From: Endomicrobium sp.
Lineage (GTDB): Bacteria > Elusimicrobiota > Endomicrobiia > Endomicrobiales > Endomicrobiaceae
Assembly (NCBI GenBank): GCA_031262885.1
Contig: JAISGV010000003.1
Location: 1-64,000 of the forward strand
Length of the DNA stretch: 64,000 nucleotides
Direction of reading: 5' to 3'
The notes beneath the pieces were generated by a model. The model searched no databases. It had not been told where the DNA came from and saw only the letters and a program-made list of their open reading frames with translations. Each line of letters begins with the position of its first letter. The stretch's first letter is position 1. Positions 18,948-27,095 of this stretch are shown in pieces. Made by a program: the position numbers and the translations under genes.

Positions 18948-20135
18948 ATGCTAATAAGAGAAGCAATTATTAATAATTCAAAAGATGTTTCTAAATTATT
19001 ACAAACTACTGGTTGTAGTATACAAGCACATAATATATTAATAAGAAAAGGTATAAATAAGGTAGTAATAATTGAAAAAATTGATAATAGAGCTGTTAAT
19101 ATTTTGAAACAAGAAGCTATTTCTGTAGGGGCAGATATTGCTATAAATAAAAATGTTAGTAAGTTTATTTTAGGATTTTCTAATGCTGTATTATTTTCTG
19201 ATTTATCCAGAATGTTAAAATTAATAGATAAATTAAGTGTTCAACCTTTTAATTTAAAAAATGTAGCTATGAAGATTAAAGATCTAGTATTCAATAAAAA
19301 AAACAAGATTTTTAAATTCAGAAATAAGCATCTTAATTTAAATAAACCTATTATTATGGGCATTATAAATCTTGATCCAAATTCATTTTCTGGAGATGGT
19401 TTAGTAGATCCATATAAAGCTTTAAATAAAGCTATTGAATTTGAAAAACTTGGTGCAAGTATTATAGATATAGGAGCAGAATCTTCAAGACCAGGATCAT
19501 TAAGATTGGATATAAAAACAGAAATAAATAGATTATTACCTGTAATTAAGCTAATAAAAAAAAATATTAAAATTCCATTATCTATTGATACTTATAAGTA
19601 TGAAACGGCAAAGATTGTATTAAATGAAGGAGTTGATATAATAAACGATATTTTTGCACTTAGAAAAGGAAAAGATAAATTGGCGAAACTTATTGCACAT
19701 ACAAAAGCGGGTTTAATAATCATGCATATGCAAGGAGAGCCTAATAACATGCAAAAATTACCACAGTATAAAAATTGTATCTCTGAAATATATGAATTTC
19801 TTGATGATAGAAAAACTTATGCAATGAATTTTAATATAAAATCAGATTTTATAGCTGTAGATCCAGGTCCTGGGTTTGGAAAGAATATAGCACATAACAT
19901 GGAATTACTTAAAAATTTCAAAATTTTTTCTTCGCTTGGAGTAGTAGTTGGTGCAATTTCTAGAAAAAGTTTTATAAGTAAAGTTTTTGGACAAGAAAAA
20001 ATATCTATTGATATAGCAAATTTTTTAGCATTATTTTACGGTAGTGATATTTTAAGAGTACATAATGTGAAAAATGCAATGTTAATTCTAAAAATTTTTA
20101 ATACATTAAATGAAAAAAATGAACAAATAACTTAG
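18948..20135 (+). CDS. folP: Dihydropteroate synthase, long form
   Basis: A 395-residue DHPS that condenses p-aminobenzoate with the FolK product to make dihydropteroate. The TIM-barrel domain occupies about residues 130-395: IMGIINLDPNSFSGDG, IDIGAESSRPGS, LSIDTYKYETA, DPGPGFGKN and VGAISRKSF. An extra N-terminal domain of about 120 residues, absent from E. coli FolP (282 residues), is typical of a long form seen in Deltaproteobacteria and related lineages. GGES is changed to GAES. It lies 25 bases after ftsH. Confidence 0.94.
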   Translation: MLIREAIINNSKDVSKLLQTTGCSIQAHNILIRKGINKVVIIEKIDNRAVNILKQEAISVGADIAINKNVSKFILGFSNAVLFSDLSRMLKLIDKLSVQPFNLKNVAMKIKDLVFNKKNKIFKFRNKHLNLNKPIIMGIINLDPNSFSGDGLVDPYKALNKAIEFEKLGASIIDIGAESSRPGSLRLDIKTEINRLLPVIKLIKKNIKIPLSIDTYKYETAKIVLNEGVDIINDIFALRKGKDKLAKLIAHTKAGLIIMHMQGEPNNMQKLPQYKNCISEIYEFLDDRKTYAMNFNIKSDFIAVDPGPGFGKNIAHNMELLKNFKIFSSLGVVVGAISRKSFISKVFGQEKISIDIANFLALFYGSDILRVHNVKNAMLILKIFNTLNEKNEQIT

Positions 20136-20170
20136 TTTTTATGCAATTATTATAGGAGACCTATATAGTT

Positions 20171-21523
20171 ATGAATTTATTTGGAACTGATGGTATAAGA
20201 GGAAATGCTTCTAAATTCCCATTTGATAATGTAACTCTTAGAATTATTGGAAAATCTATAGCAGAAACAATAAAATGCAAAAAAGCTATTCTTATTAGAG
20301 ATACCAGAGAATCTGGTATAAGAATTCAAGAAGAATTAGCAAAAGGTCTAATGGAAGCAGGTGTATACCCTACTTTTGGTGGGATTATGCCTACTTCTGC
20401 AGCTTCATTATTTACAAAAAATCAAATTTTTCATATTGCAATAGTAATATCTGCAAGTCATAATCCTTATTATGATAATGGAATAAAAATTTTTAATTCA
20501 GAAGGCTTTAAATTAACGAATTTTTTAGAATCAAAAATTGAAAAAAAAATAAATTATTATCTTTCTCTAAAAAAAAAAGGTAATTATAAATACTGTAAAA
20601 ATAAAATAAAAGTTAAAGAAGATACAAAGTTACTGAATATTTATGAAAAATTCGTTGTATCAAATTTTTTTGGAAATAATCTTAGTAATAAGAAAATAGT
20701 TATAGATTGTGCTAATGGGGCATCTTTTAAATGTGCTGAAAATATATTTAGTAAACTTGGGGCTAAAGTTATTGTTTTAAATAATAAACCAAATGGAAAG
20801 AATATAAATTTAAGATGTGGAGCTATTTACCCGTATAAAGTTGCAAAAATTGTAAAAGAATATAAAGCCTTTTGTGGATTTGCTTTTGATGGAGATGCAG
20901 ATAGAATAGTTTTTATAGATGAAAATGGTGCAATTAAAGATGGAGATTATTTTTTGTCTTCGATTGCTATATGGTTAAAACAAAACAAAAAATTAAAACA
21001 TAATATTATAGTATCGTCTATTATATCTAATACAGGGTTTATCAAAGAAATGAAAAATAAAAATATTAAATTGATATTAACAAATGTTGGTGATAAAAAT
21101 ATTTCTAATAGTATAAGAAAGTACAATGCTTCTTTTGGAGGAGAAAACTCTGGACATTTTATATTTATGGATTTATTACCTACAGGAGATGGCTTATTAA
21201 GCGCAACAATACTTTTATCTATTCTGGAAACTCAAAATATAAGGATATCTGAATTTATAAAGGAATTTGCCAAATTTCCTCAGGTAACTTTGAATAAAAA
21301 AATTTCAAATAAGATTCCTATAAATAAATTAAAATATTCTAATTTTGTACTTAATAAGTACAAAAAAGAATTAAAAAATGGACGTATAATTATTAGATAT
21401 TCAGGCACAGAAGCTTTGATAAGAGTAATGGTAGAAGGTGAAAATATACAAAACATTCAAAAAATAGCAGAAACAATAGCAAATACGATTTCAAATGAAA
21501 TAAACATTTTGAAAAATAAGTAG
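20171..21523 (+). CDS. glmM: Phosphoglucosamine mutase
   Basis: A 450-residue phosphohexomutase that turns glucosamine-6-P into glucosamine-1-P for UDP-GlcNAc and peptidoglycan. Visible are FGTDGIRG (residue 4), the phosphoserine loop ISASHNPYYDNGIK (Ser96), the metal loop FDGDADR (about 240), the sugar loop GGENSGH and the phosphate loop RYSGTEALIRVMVEG. A GGAG site precedes the ATG. It is directly followed by glmS, which supplies its substrate. Confidence 0.98.
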   Translation: MNLFGTDGIRGNASKFPFDNVTLRIIGKSIAETIKCKKAILIRDTRESGIRIQEELAKGLMEAGVYPTFGGIMPTSAASLFTKNQIFHIAIVISASHNPYYDNGIKIFNSEGFKLTNFLESKIEKKINYYLSLKKKGNYKYCKNKIKVKEDTKLLNIYEKFVVSNFFGNNLSNKKIVIDCANGASFKCAENIFSKLGAKVIVLNNKPNGKNINLRCGAIYPYKVAKIVKEYKAFCGFAFDGDADRIVFIDENGAIKDGDYFLSSIAIWLKQNKKLKHNIIVSSIISNTGFIKEMKNKNIKLILTNVGDKNISNSIRKYNASFGGENSGHFIFMDLLPTGDGLLSATILLSILETQNIRISEFIKEFAKFPQVTLNKKISNKIPINKLKYSNFVLNKYKKELKNGRIIIRYSGTEALIRVMVEGENIQNIQKIAETIANTISNEINILKNK

Positions 21524-21541
21524 GAGATTTATTGCAAAATT

Positions 21542-23380
21542 ATGTGTGGTATTTTTGGATATGTAGGTAATAAGAATGCAGTTGATATAATACTGAATGG
21601 ATTAACTAATTTAGAATATAGAGGTTATGATTCAGCAGGGATAGCTACTATTTCAGATGGAAGTTTACAAATTAGGAAAAGTATTGGTAAACTGAATAAT
21701 CTTTATAAAAATATAAAAAAATATCCTTTGAGTTATACAAATATTGGTATAGGACATACTAGATGGGCAACTCATGGAAAACCTTACAAAAAAAATGCTC
21801 ATCCACATGTAGATTCTAAAAAGAATATAGCAATTGTTCATAATGGAATTATTGAGAATAACGTTGAATTAAGAAAAGAATTTGCAGAAAAAGGTTATCA
21901 TTTTGTTTCTGAAACTGATAGTGAAGTAATAATTCCTCTTATAAAAGAAAATTATAGGGATGGAATAGCTAACACTTTAGAATATATCTTGCCTTTAATT
22001 AAAGGTTCTTATGCCATTGGAATAATATGTCGTTTTGAAGATAGTAAAATAGTTTGTACAAAAAAGGATATACCCTTAATTATCGGAATAGGAGAAAACG
22101 AAAATTTTATTTCATCTGATATTTATGCTTTACTTATGTACACGAGAAATTTAATATTTTTAGAGGATGGTGACATTGCTGAAATAAGTAAAAATAAGAT
22201 ACTTATTAAAGATAGTAATGGCATAGAAAAGAAATTAAATATAAAAAATATAAAATGGAAGTTTAATAAAATAAGTAAAACTAACTATAAACATTTTATG
22301 ATTAAAGAAATATTTGAACAACCTTTTTCTGTATTAAATACTATTACAAACATAACTTACAAAAATACAAAAAATGAAATATGTATTAAAGAAAAAATAT
22401 TTTTTAATCAAGAATTTATAAAAAATATTAAAAATATTTATGTTGTAGCTTGTGGTACATCATATTATGCTGGACTTATATCTAAATTTTGGTTTGAACA
22501 TTTTACCAATATACCTACTATAGTAGATATCGCTTCAGAATTCAGATACAGAGAACCCATTTTAAATAATAAAACATTAGTTATAGTGATTTCTCAATCA
22601 GGAGAAACTGCAGATACAATAGCGGCATTAAAATTGGCAAATGATAAAAACTGTAAAACAGTTGCTATTTGCAATGTAGTAGGCTCAAGTATTAGTATTT
22701 ACGCTAAACATACAATATATACATGCTGTGGGATAGAAATTGGAGTAGCTTCTACTAAAGCATTCACAAGTCAACTCGTAGTACTTTTTACATTTGCTTT
22801 AAATTACGCATATAAGATAGACACAGTAAAATATTCTACTTTAGTAACTTTTTTAAAAGAATTATCAGAAATTCCTTTAAAAATAAAACAGTGTTTAAAA
22901 AATAATAATTTTATAAAAAAACTAGCAAAGAAATTTTTGTACTATAAAAATTTCTTATTTCTTGGAAGATATTTAAATTATCCTGTTGCATTAGAGGGAG
23001 CTTTAAAACTTAAAGAAGTTTCTTATATTCATGCAGAAGGATGTGCTACAGGAGAAATAAAACATGGCACAATAGCTTTGATTGATAAAAATGTACCTGT
23101 TATTGTTATAGCTATTAAAGATAAAGTATATAAAAAAACAATATCAAACATAGAAGAAATAAAAGCGAGAGGAGCAATAGTTATAACTATTGCTACTGAA
23201 TGTGATTATGAAATTAAGAATAAAAGTGATTATGTAATCTATATTCCAAAAGTTAATGAATTATTAACTCCTATTCTAACTGTTATTCCTACACAATTAC
23301 TAGCTTATTATATTGCTAATTTATTAAAATATGATGTTGATAAACCAAGAAATTTAGCAAAAGCTGTAACAGTAGAATAA
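21542..23380 (+). CDS. glmS: Glutamine-fructose-6-phosphate aminotransferase (isomerising)
   Basis: A 612-residue GlmS, making glucosamine-6-P from fructose-6-P and glutamine, the entry step to amino-sugar synthesis. The N-terminal glutaminase domain begins MCGIFGYVG, with Cys as residue 2 (catalytic after Met removal), then LEYRGYDSAGIA and GHTRWATHG. Two SIS sugar domains follow (about residues 285-610) with CGTSYYAG, SQSGETADT and the end KPRNLAKAVTVE. GGAGA precedes the ATG. No glmS ribozyme-like space lies upstream: glmM ends 18 bases before. Confidence 0.98.
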   Translation: MCGIFGYVGNKNAVDIILNGLTNLEYRGYDSAGIATISDGSLQIRKSIGKLNNLYKNIKKYPLSYTNIGIGHTRWATHGKPYKKNAHPHVDSKKNIAIVHNGIIENNVELRKEFAEKGYHFVSETDSEVIIPLIKENYRDGIANTLEYILPLIKGSYAIGIICRFEDSKIVCTKKDIPLIIGIGENENFISSDIYALLMYTRNLIFLEDGDIAEISKNKILIKDSNGIEKKLNIKNIKWKFNKISKTNYKHFMIKEIFEQPFSVLNTITNITYKNTKNEICIKEKIFFNQEFIKNIKNIYVVACGTSYYAGLISKFWFEHFTNIPTIVDIASEFRYREPILNNKTLVIVISQSGETADTIAALKLANDKNCKTVAICNVVGSSISIYAKHTIYTCCGIEIGVASTKAFTSQLVVLFTFALNYAYKIDTVKYSTLVTFLKELSEIPLKIKQCLKNNNFIKKLAKKFLYYKNFLFLGRYLNYPVALEGALKLKEVSYIHAEGCATGEIKHGTIALIDKNVPVIVIAIKDKVYKKTISNIEEIKARGAIVITIATECDYEIKNKSDYVIYIPKVNELLTPILTVIPTQLLAYYIANLLKYDVDKPRNLAKAVTVE

Positions 23381-23389
23381 GGATAAAAA

Positions 23390-23734
23390 ATGCGAATAGG
23401 TATTGATATAGAAGAAGTAAATAGATTTTTAAAATATAGTCATAATAAAAATTATTATAAGTTTTTGAATCGTATTTTTACGAAGAAAGAAATTTCGTAT
23501 TCTTTTACAAAAAAAAGAGTAGCTCAACATTTAGCGGCACGTTTTGCTGCTAAAGAGGCCATATGGAAAATGTTAAATACTAAAAATATTCAATTAAATA
23601 TTACAGATATAGCAATACATAATGAAAAAAATGGTAAACCAAAAGTTTTTATAAAAAATAAATTTAATAATAATATTAATTTATCTTTATCTCATACTAA
23701 AAAATATGTAGTTGCTGTTGCAATTATGCTATAG
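23390..23734 (+). CDS. acpS: Holo-[acyl-carrier-protein] synthase
   Basis: A 114-residue AcpS that transfers 4'-phosphopantetheine from CoA to acyl carrier protein. Seen are the Mg-binding GIDIEEVNRF at the start, FTKKEISYSF, LAARFAAKEAIWKM (catalytic block, about residues 48-61) and the end LSLSHTKKYVVAVA. It is nine bases after glmS and is followed by nnrD, an acpS-nnrD pairing familiar in Clostridia. Confidence 0.95.
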   Translation: MRIGIDIEEVNRFLKYSHNKNYYKFLNRIFTKKEISYSFTKKRVAQHLAARFAAKEAIWKMLNTKNIQLNITDIAIHNEKNGKPKVFIKNKFNNNINLSLSHTKKYVVAVAIML

Positions 23735-23759
23735 TTCGTTTTTTATAAAAAATTACTTT

Positions 23760-24605
23760 ATGAACAATTTTTTTTCACATCTCATAAGAAATACTAATAT
23801 AAATAAATATGATTTTGGACATGTCTTAGTTATTGCTGGATCAAAATTTATGCCAGGTGCAGGGATTTTAAGCTGTTTAGGAGCAATGCGTGCTGGAGCA
23901 GGTATTGTAACATATGCTATTAAGAAAGAAAATTTTCAGTATATTTCCACAATGACCTTAAATCCAGAAATTATATTTTTTATTTATGAAAATACTAGTG
24001 ATATATTAGATTATATTATAAATAGAAGGGTTTTATCTATTGTAATAGGCCCTGGATTAGAAATAAGTAAAAAGAATTATATGATTATTAATGACATTAT
24101 TAAAACAGTCAATATGCCTGTAATTTTAGATGCTTCAGGTATTGCTTGTTTTAATGGTTTAGTCGCTAATTTAAAAAATAAAAAAATTAAAGCTAAATTA
24201 ATATTAACCCCTCATATGATGGAGTTAGCTAAATTATTAAATATTGAAATATCTTACATTAAAAGTAATAGAAAAAAAATTCTTTGTGAATTCACAAAAG
24301 GAAATTCTTTGATTTGTTTATTAAAAGGTCACCATACTTTAATATCGCAATACGGAAAAATATCCACTAATAATAGTGGAACATCAGCTATGGCTACAGC
24401 CGGTAGTGGAGATGTTTTAAGTGGAATAATATCTGCCTTCGTTAATTATAATTCAAACATTTTTTTAGCTACTATAATGGCTGTTTTCATTCATGGATTG
24501 GCAGGAGAGCTTGCAGAAAAAGATAAAGGTCCAATAAGTGTTATTGCTAGTGATATAATAGATAACATTTGTTATGCAATAAAACAATTAATAAACAGAA
24601 AATAG
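23760..24605 (+). CDS. nnrD: ADP/ATP-dependent NAD(P)H-hydrate dehydratase (YjeF C-domain type)
   Basis: A 281-residue ribokinase-fold enzyme that repairs hydrated NAD(P)H. Visible are GHVLVIAGSKFMPGAG (about residue 20), ALRAGAG-type AMRAGAGIVT, LDASGIACF, LTPHMMELAKLL and the nucleotide site TAGSGDVLSGIISAF (about 215). The fused N-terminal epimerase (NnrE/YjeF_N) seen in many bacteria is absent. An upstream in-frame start (23712) would overlap acpS; the ATG at 23760 gives the domain start. Confidence 0.92.
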   Translation: MNNFFSHLIRNTNINKYDFGHVLVIAGSKFMPGAGILSCLGAMRAGAGIVTYAIKKENFQYISTMTLNPEIIFFIYENTSDILDYIINRRVLSIVIGPGLEISKKNYMIINDIIKTVNMPVILDASGIACFNGLVANLKNKKIKAKLILTPHMMELAKLLNIEISYIKSNRKKILCEFTKGNSLICLLKGHHTLISQYGKISTNNSGTSAMATAGSGDVLSGIISAFVNYNSNIFLATIMAVFIHGLAGELAEKDKGPISVIASDIIDNICYAIKQLINRK

Positions 24606-24688
24606 ATTGATAAATTATTATATAATTAATAAAATAATTAATTCTTTTGATTTTGTCATGTTTTTGTATTGGAGGTATAGTTAACATC

Positions 24689-24955
24689 ATGAAGAATAAC
24701 GTAGCAGGTATGCTTTATACTATAGCTAATGTATTATGTATTATTGCTGTCTTTCCTCAAATTGTAAAAATAATGAGAACAAAATCTGCCAAAGATTTAT
24801 CATTAATTATGCTTATGACTTATCTTATATCAAATACTTTGCTTATGATATTTGCTTTAATGAATAAAAGTACTAAAATGGTTCTTAGTAATTTAGGTTT
24901 ATTTATATTAACATTATGGGAAATATGTATAAAATTATTATATGATAGAAAATAA
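24689..24955 (+). CDS. SemiSWEET (PQ-loop) sugar carrier
   Basis: An 88-residue protein with three membrane helices (about 7-25, 38-58, 63-82). It matches the SemiSWEET family: half-size PQ-loop carriers that dimerise to move sugars in both directions. The PQ motif is FPQIVKIMRTKSAKDLSL (about residue 21-38). The frame reaches a TTG at 24647, but GGAGGT at 24671-24676 points to the ATG at 24689, giving the family's usual 85-95 residues. It is a lone gene before a tRNA cluster. The substrate is not predictable. Confidence 0.88.
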   Translation: MKNNVAGMLYTIANVLCIIAVFPQIVKIMRTKSAKDLSLIMLMTYLISNTLLMIFALMNKSTKMVLSNLGLFILTLWEICIKLLYDRK

Positions 24956-25006
24956 TATTAAAATTTTTTTTGAATCGGGTATATATTATTTTATTCAATT
25001 TTAACA

Positions 25007-25078
25007 GCCGATGTAGCTCAGATGGTAGAGCAATTGTTTCGTAAGCAATTTATAGAGGTTCAATTCCTCTCATCGGCT
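25007..25078 (+). tRNA. trnT: tRNA-Thr (anticodon CGT)
   Basis: A 72-nt cloverleaf with acceptor GCCGATG/CATCGGC and discriminator T. The D arm is TAGCTCAGATGGTAGAGCA, the anticodon loop is TTCGTAA (anticodon CGT, reads ACG), and the T arm has GGTTCAATTCC. CCA is not encoded. It is the first of three tRNAs in 270 bases. Confidence 0.95.
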
Positions 25079-25092
25079 ATTTTTTAATAAAT

Positions 25093-25166
25093 GCGCTGCT
25101 AGCTCAACTTGGCAGAGCAAACGACTCTTAATCGTTAGGTTATAGGTTCAATTCCTATGCAGCGCA
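25093..25166 (+). tRNA. trnK: tRNA-Lys (anticodon CTT)
   Basis: A 74-nt cloverleaf with acceptor GCGCTGC/GCAGCGC and discriminator A. The anticodon loop is CTCTTAA, giving CTT (reads AAG), on the stem AACGA/TCGTT. The T arm has AGGTTCAATTCCT. It lies 14 bases after tRNA-Thr and is probably co-transcribed. Confidence 0.95.
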
Positions 25167-25187
25167 TTTTGTGTATATAAAGCAATT

Positions 25188-25274
25188 GCGGACATGGTGG
25201 AATTTGGTAGACACGTATGGTTTAGGACCATATATTTTAAAAAAAATGTGTGGGTTCGAATCCCTCTGTCCGCA
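25188..25274 (+). tRNA. trnL: tRNA-Leu (anticodon TAG)
   Basis: An 87-nt class II tRNA with acceptor GCGGACA/TGTCCGC and discriminator A. The anticodon stem is TATGG/CCATA with loop TTTAGGA (anticodon TAG, reads CTA and CTG). The variable arm is AT-rich and the T arm has GGGTTCGAATCCC. An all-A/T inverted repeat (ATTACAT/ATGTAAT, 25274-25290) follows immediately. Confidence 0.95.
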
Positions 25275-25368
25275 TTACATATAATGTAATGTTGACTTAA
25301 TTTATTTGATATAATTTTTATATAAAAATTGCATCAAATAACAAAAGATAATAAAGGATTATATATAA

Positions 25369-25968
25369 ATGTTAATACCTAGTGTAATAGAAAAATGGAC
25401 ACAAGGATCAGTTGTAACATATGATTTATATTCTAGATTATTAAAAGATAGAATAATTTTTATTGGAAGTAATGATGGAGAAATTAATGTTAGTTCTGCA
25501 AATATATTAATTGCTCAGCTACTATATTTAGATTCTGAAAATTCTAAACAAGATATAAACTTATATATTAATTCTCCTGGTGGAATGGTTACAGCTGGAT
25601 TAGCTGTTTATGATACTATGCAATTCGTTAAAAGCCCTATAACTACTATTTGTGTTGGGATGGCCATGTCATTTGGTGCAATATTATTAGCCGCTGGCAC
25701 AAAAGGAAAACGCTATGCCTTAGAGCATTCAAGAATAATGATACATCAACCATTAATTCATGGTATGGGTTTATCTGGGACAGTTTCTGATATTAGTCTT
25801 GAAACAAAAGAACTTATGTATGTAAAAAAAATGATTTCAAAAATAATTTCAAAACATACAGGTAATAACATAGAAAAAGTATTTAAAGATATTGACAGAA
25901 ATTATTATATGTCTTCTCAAGAAGCTAAAGATTATGGACTTATTGATGATATAATAACAGAATTATAA
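25369..25968 (+). CDS. clpP: ATP-dependent Clp protease proteolytic subunit
   Basis: A 199-residue serine peptidase that forms the 14-mer proteolytic chamber fed by ClpX. The catalytic triad is visible: Ser101 in GMAMSFGA, His126 in RIMIHQPL, and Asp174 in FKDIDRNYYMS. NSPGGMVTAG is the substrate-strand block. No long propeptide is present. It stands as the first gene of clpP-clpX-lon; the usual upstream tig is absent here. Confidence 0.98.
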   Translation: MLIPSVIEKWTQGSVVTYDLYSRLLKDRIIFIGSNDGEINVSSANILIAQLLYLDSENSKQDINLYINSPGGMVTAGLAVYDTMQFVKSPITTICVGMAMSFGAILLAAGTKGKRYALEHSRIMIHQPLIHGMGLSGTVSDISLETKELMYVKKMISKIISKHTGNNIEKVFKDIDRNYYMSSQEAKDYGLIDDIITEL

Positions 25969-26006
25969 ATTTAAAATTAAAATAAGGAATAAGTTTTTAT
26001 ATTTAT

Positions 26007-27095
26007 ATGGAAATAAATTTATTGAAACCTAGTGAAATTAAAGTTTTTTTGGATTCTTATGTAATAGGACAAGAACAAGTAAAAAAAGTACTATCAGTTG
26101 CTGTATATAATCATTATAAAAGAATAAAATTTTGTAATGATACTTTTAAGGAGCATAATGTTGAAATTCAAAAATCCAATGTTTTACTTATAGGACCTAC
26201 TGGAACAGGCAAGACTTATTTAGTACAAACATTGGCTAAAATAATTAATGTACCATTTGCAATGGCAGATGCAACAACTTTAACTGAATCAGGTTATGTC
26301 GGAGAAGATGTAGAAAATATACTTCTTAGACTTCTACAAAGCGCAAATTTTGATATAAAAGAAGCAGAACTTGGAATTGTTTATATTGATGAAATAGATA
26401 AAATTTCAAGAAAATCAGCTAATCTTTCTATAACTAGAGATGTATCTGGAGAAGGAGTACAACAATCCCTACTTAAAATTTTAGAAGGAACAATAGCTAA
26501 TATACCTCCTCAAGGTGGTAGAAAACATCCACAACAAGAATTTATTAAATTAAATACTAATAATATTTTGTTTGTTTGTGGAGGATCATTTGAAGGAATT
26601 GAAAAAATAACAGCTAATCGTTTACAAAATAAAAGAATTGGTTTTATAAATAGTAATAAAAATATAGATCTTATAACTTCTAAAATTAATAATACAGATT
26701 TGATAAAGTTTGGTATGATACCAGAGTTTATAGGTAGAATTCCAATAATTTCTATATTATCAAAATTATCAATATCTGATTTAATTGGTATATTAACTAA
26801 AACTAAAAATGCATTGTTAAAACAATATAAAAAAATATTTGAATTTGAAGATGTTGATCTAGAATTTACTGAAAATGCTATAAGTAAAATAGCATATAAA
26901 GCTTTTACACTTGGGGCAGGTGCCAGAGGCTTAAGAACAATTATTGAAGAATTATTAATGGATACAATGTTTATCATTCCAAATGATCCAGCGATTACTA
27001 AAGTTATAGTAACAGCTAGCAGCATAGATAATCCCAAAAAGATAGAGTTCATATATAATAATACAAAACAATTGCAAAGGAGATTGCATGAGTGA
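26007..27095 (+). CDS. clpX: ClpX ATPase lacking the N-terminal zinc domain
   Basis: A 362-residue AAA+ unfoldase. Walker A GPTGTGKT is at residue 63, [10 protein letters not shown] and the Walker [11 protein letters not shown] follow, with sensor-2 [11 protein letters not shown] near 305. The ClpP-contacting loop is present as IGFINSNKN (canonical IGF). The protein begins at [20 protein letters not shown], which corresponds to about residue 60 of E. coli ClpX. The 50-60-residue Cys4 zinc-binding dimer domain is missing, and the 38 bases upstream after clpP cannot encode it. It overlaps lon by 8 bases. Confidence 0.96.
   Translation: MEINLLKPSEIKVFLDSYVIGQEQVKKVLSVAVYNHYKRIKFCNDTFKEHNVEIQKSNVLLIGPTGTGKTYLVQTLAKIINVPFAMADATTLTESGYVGEDVENILLRLLQSANFDIKEAELGIVYIDEIDKISRKSANLSITRDVSGEGVQQSLLKILEGTIANIPPQGGRKHPQQEFIKLNTNNILFVCGGSFEGIEKITANRLQNKRIGFINSNKNIDLITSKINNTDLIKFGMIPEFIGRIPIISILSKLSISDLIGILTKTKNALLKQYKKIFEFEDVDLEFTENAISKIAYKAFTLGAGARGLRTIIEELLMDTMFIIPNDPAITKVIVTASSIDNPKKIEFIYNNTKQLQRRLHE

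Noticed and set aside
21524-21541. glmS ribozyme upstream of glmS
   Set aside because: Only 18 bases separate glmM and glmS; there is no room for the ribozyme.
25292-25315. TTGACT and TATAAT before clpP read as a promoter
   Set aside because: The spacer is only 12 bases, too short for sigma-70; the gap may hold a promoter but these boxes do not make a convincing pair.
26510-27052. 180-codon open frame on the minus strand inside clpX
   Set aside because: It mirrors a highly conserved ClpX reading frame, has no ribosome site and resembles no protein; long antisense frames are common opposite conserved genes.
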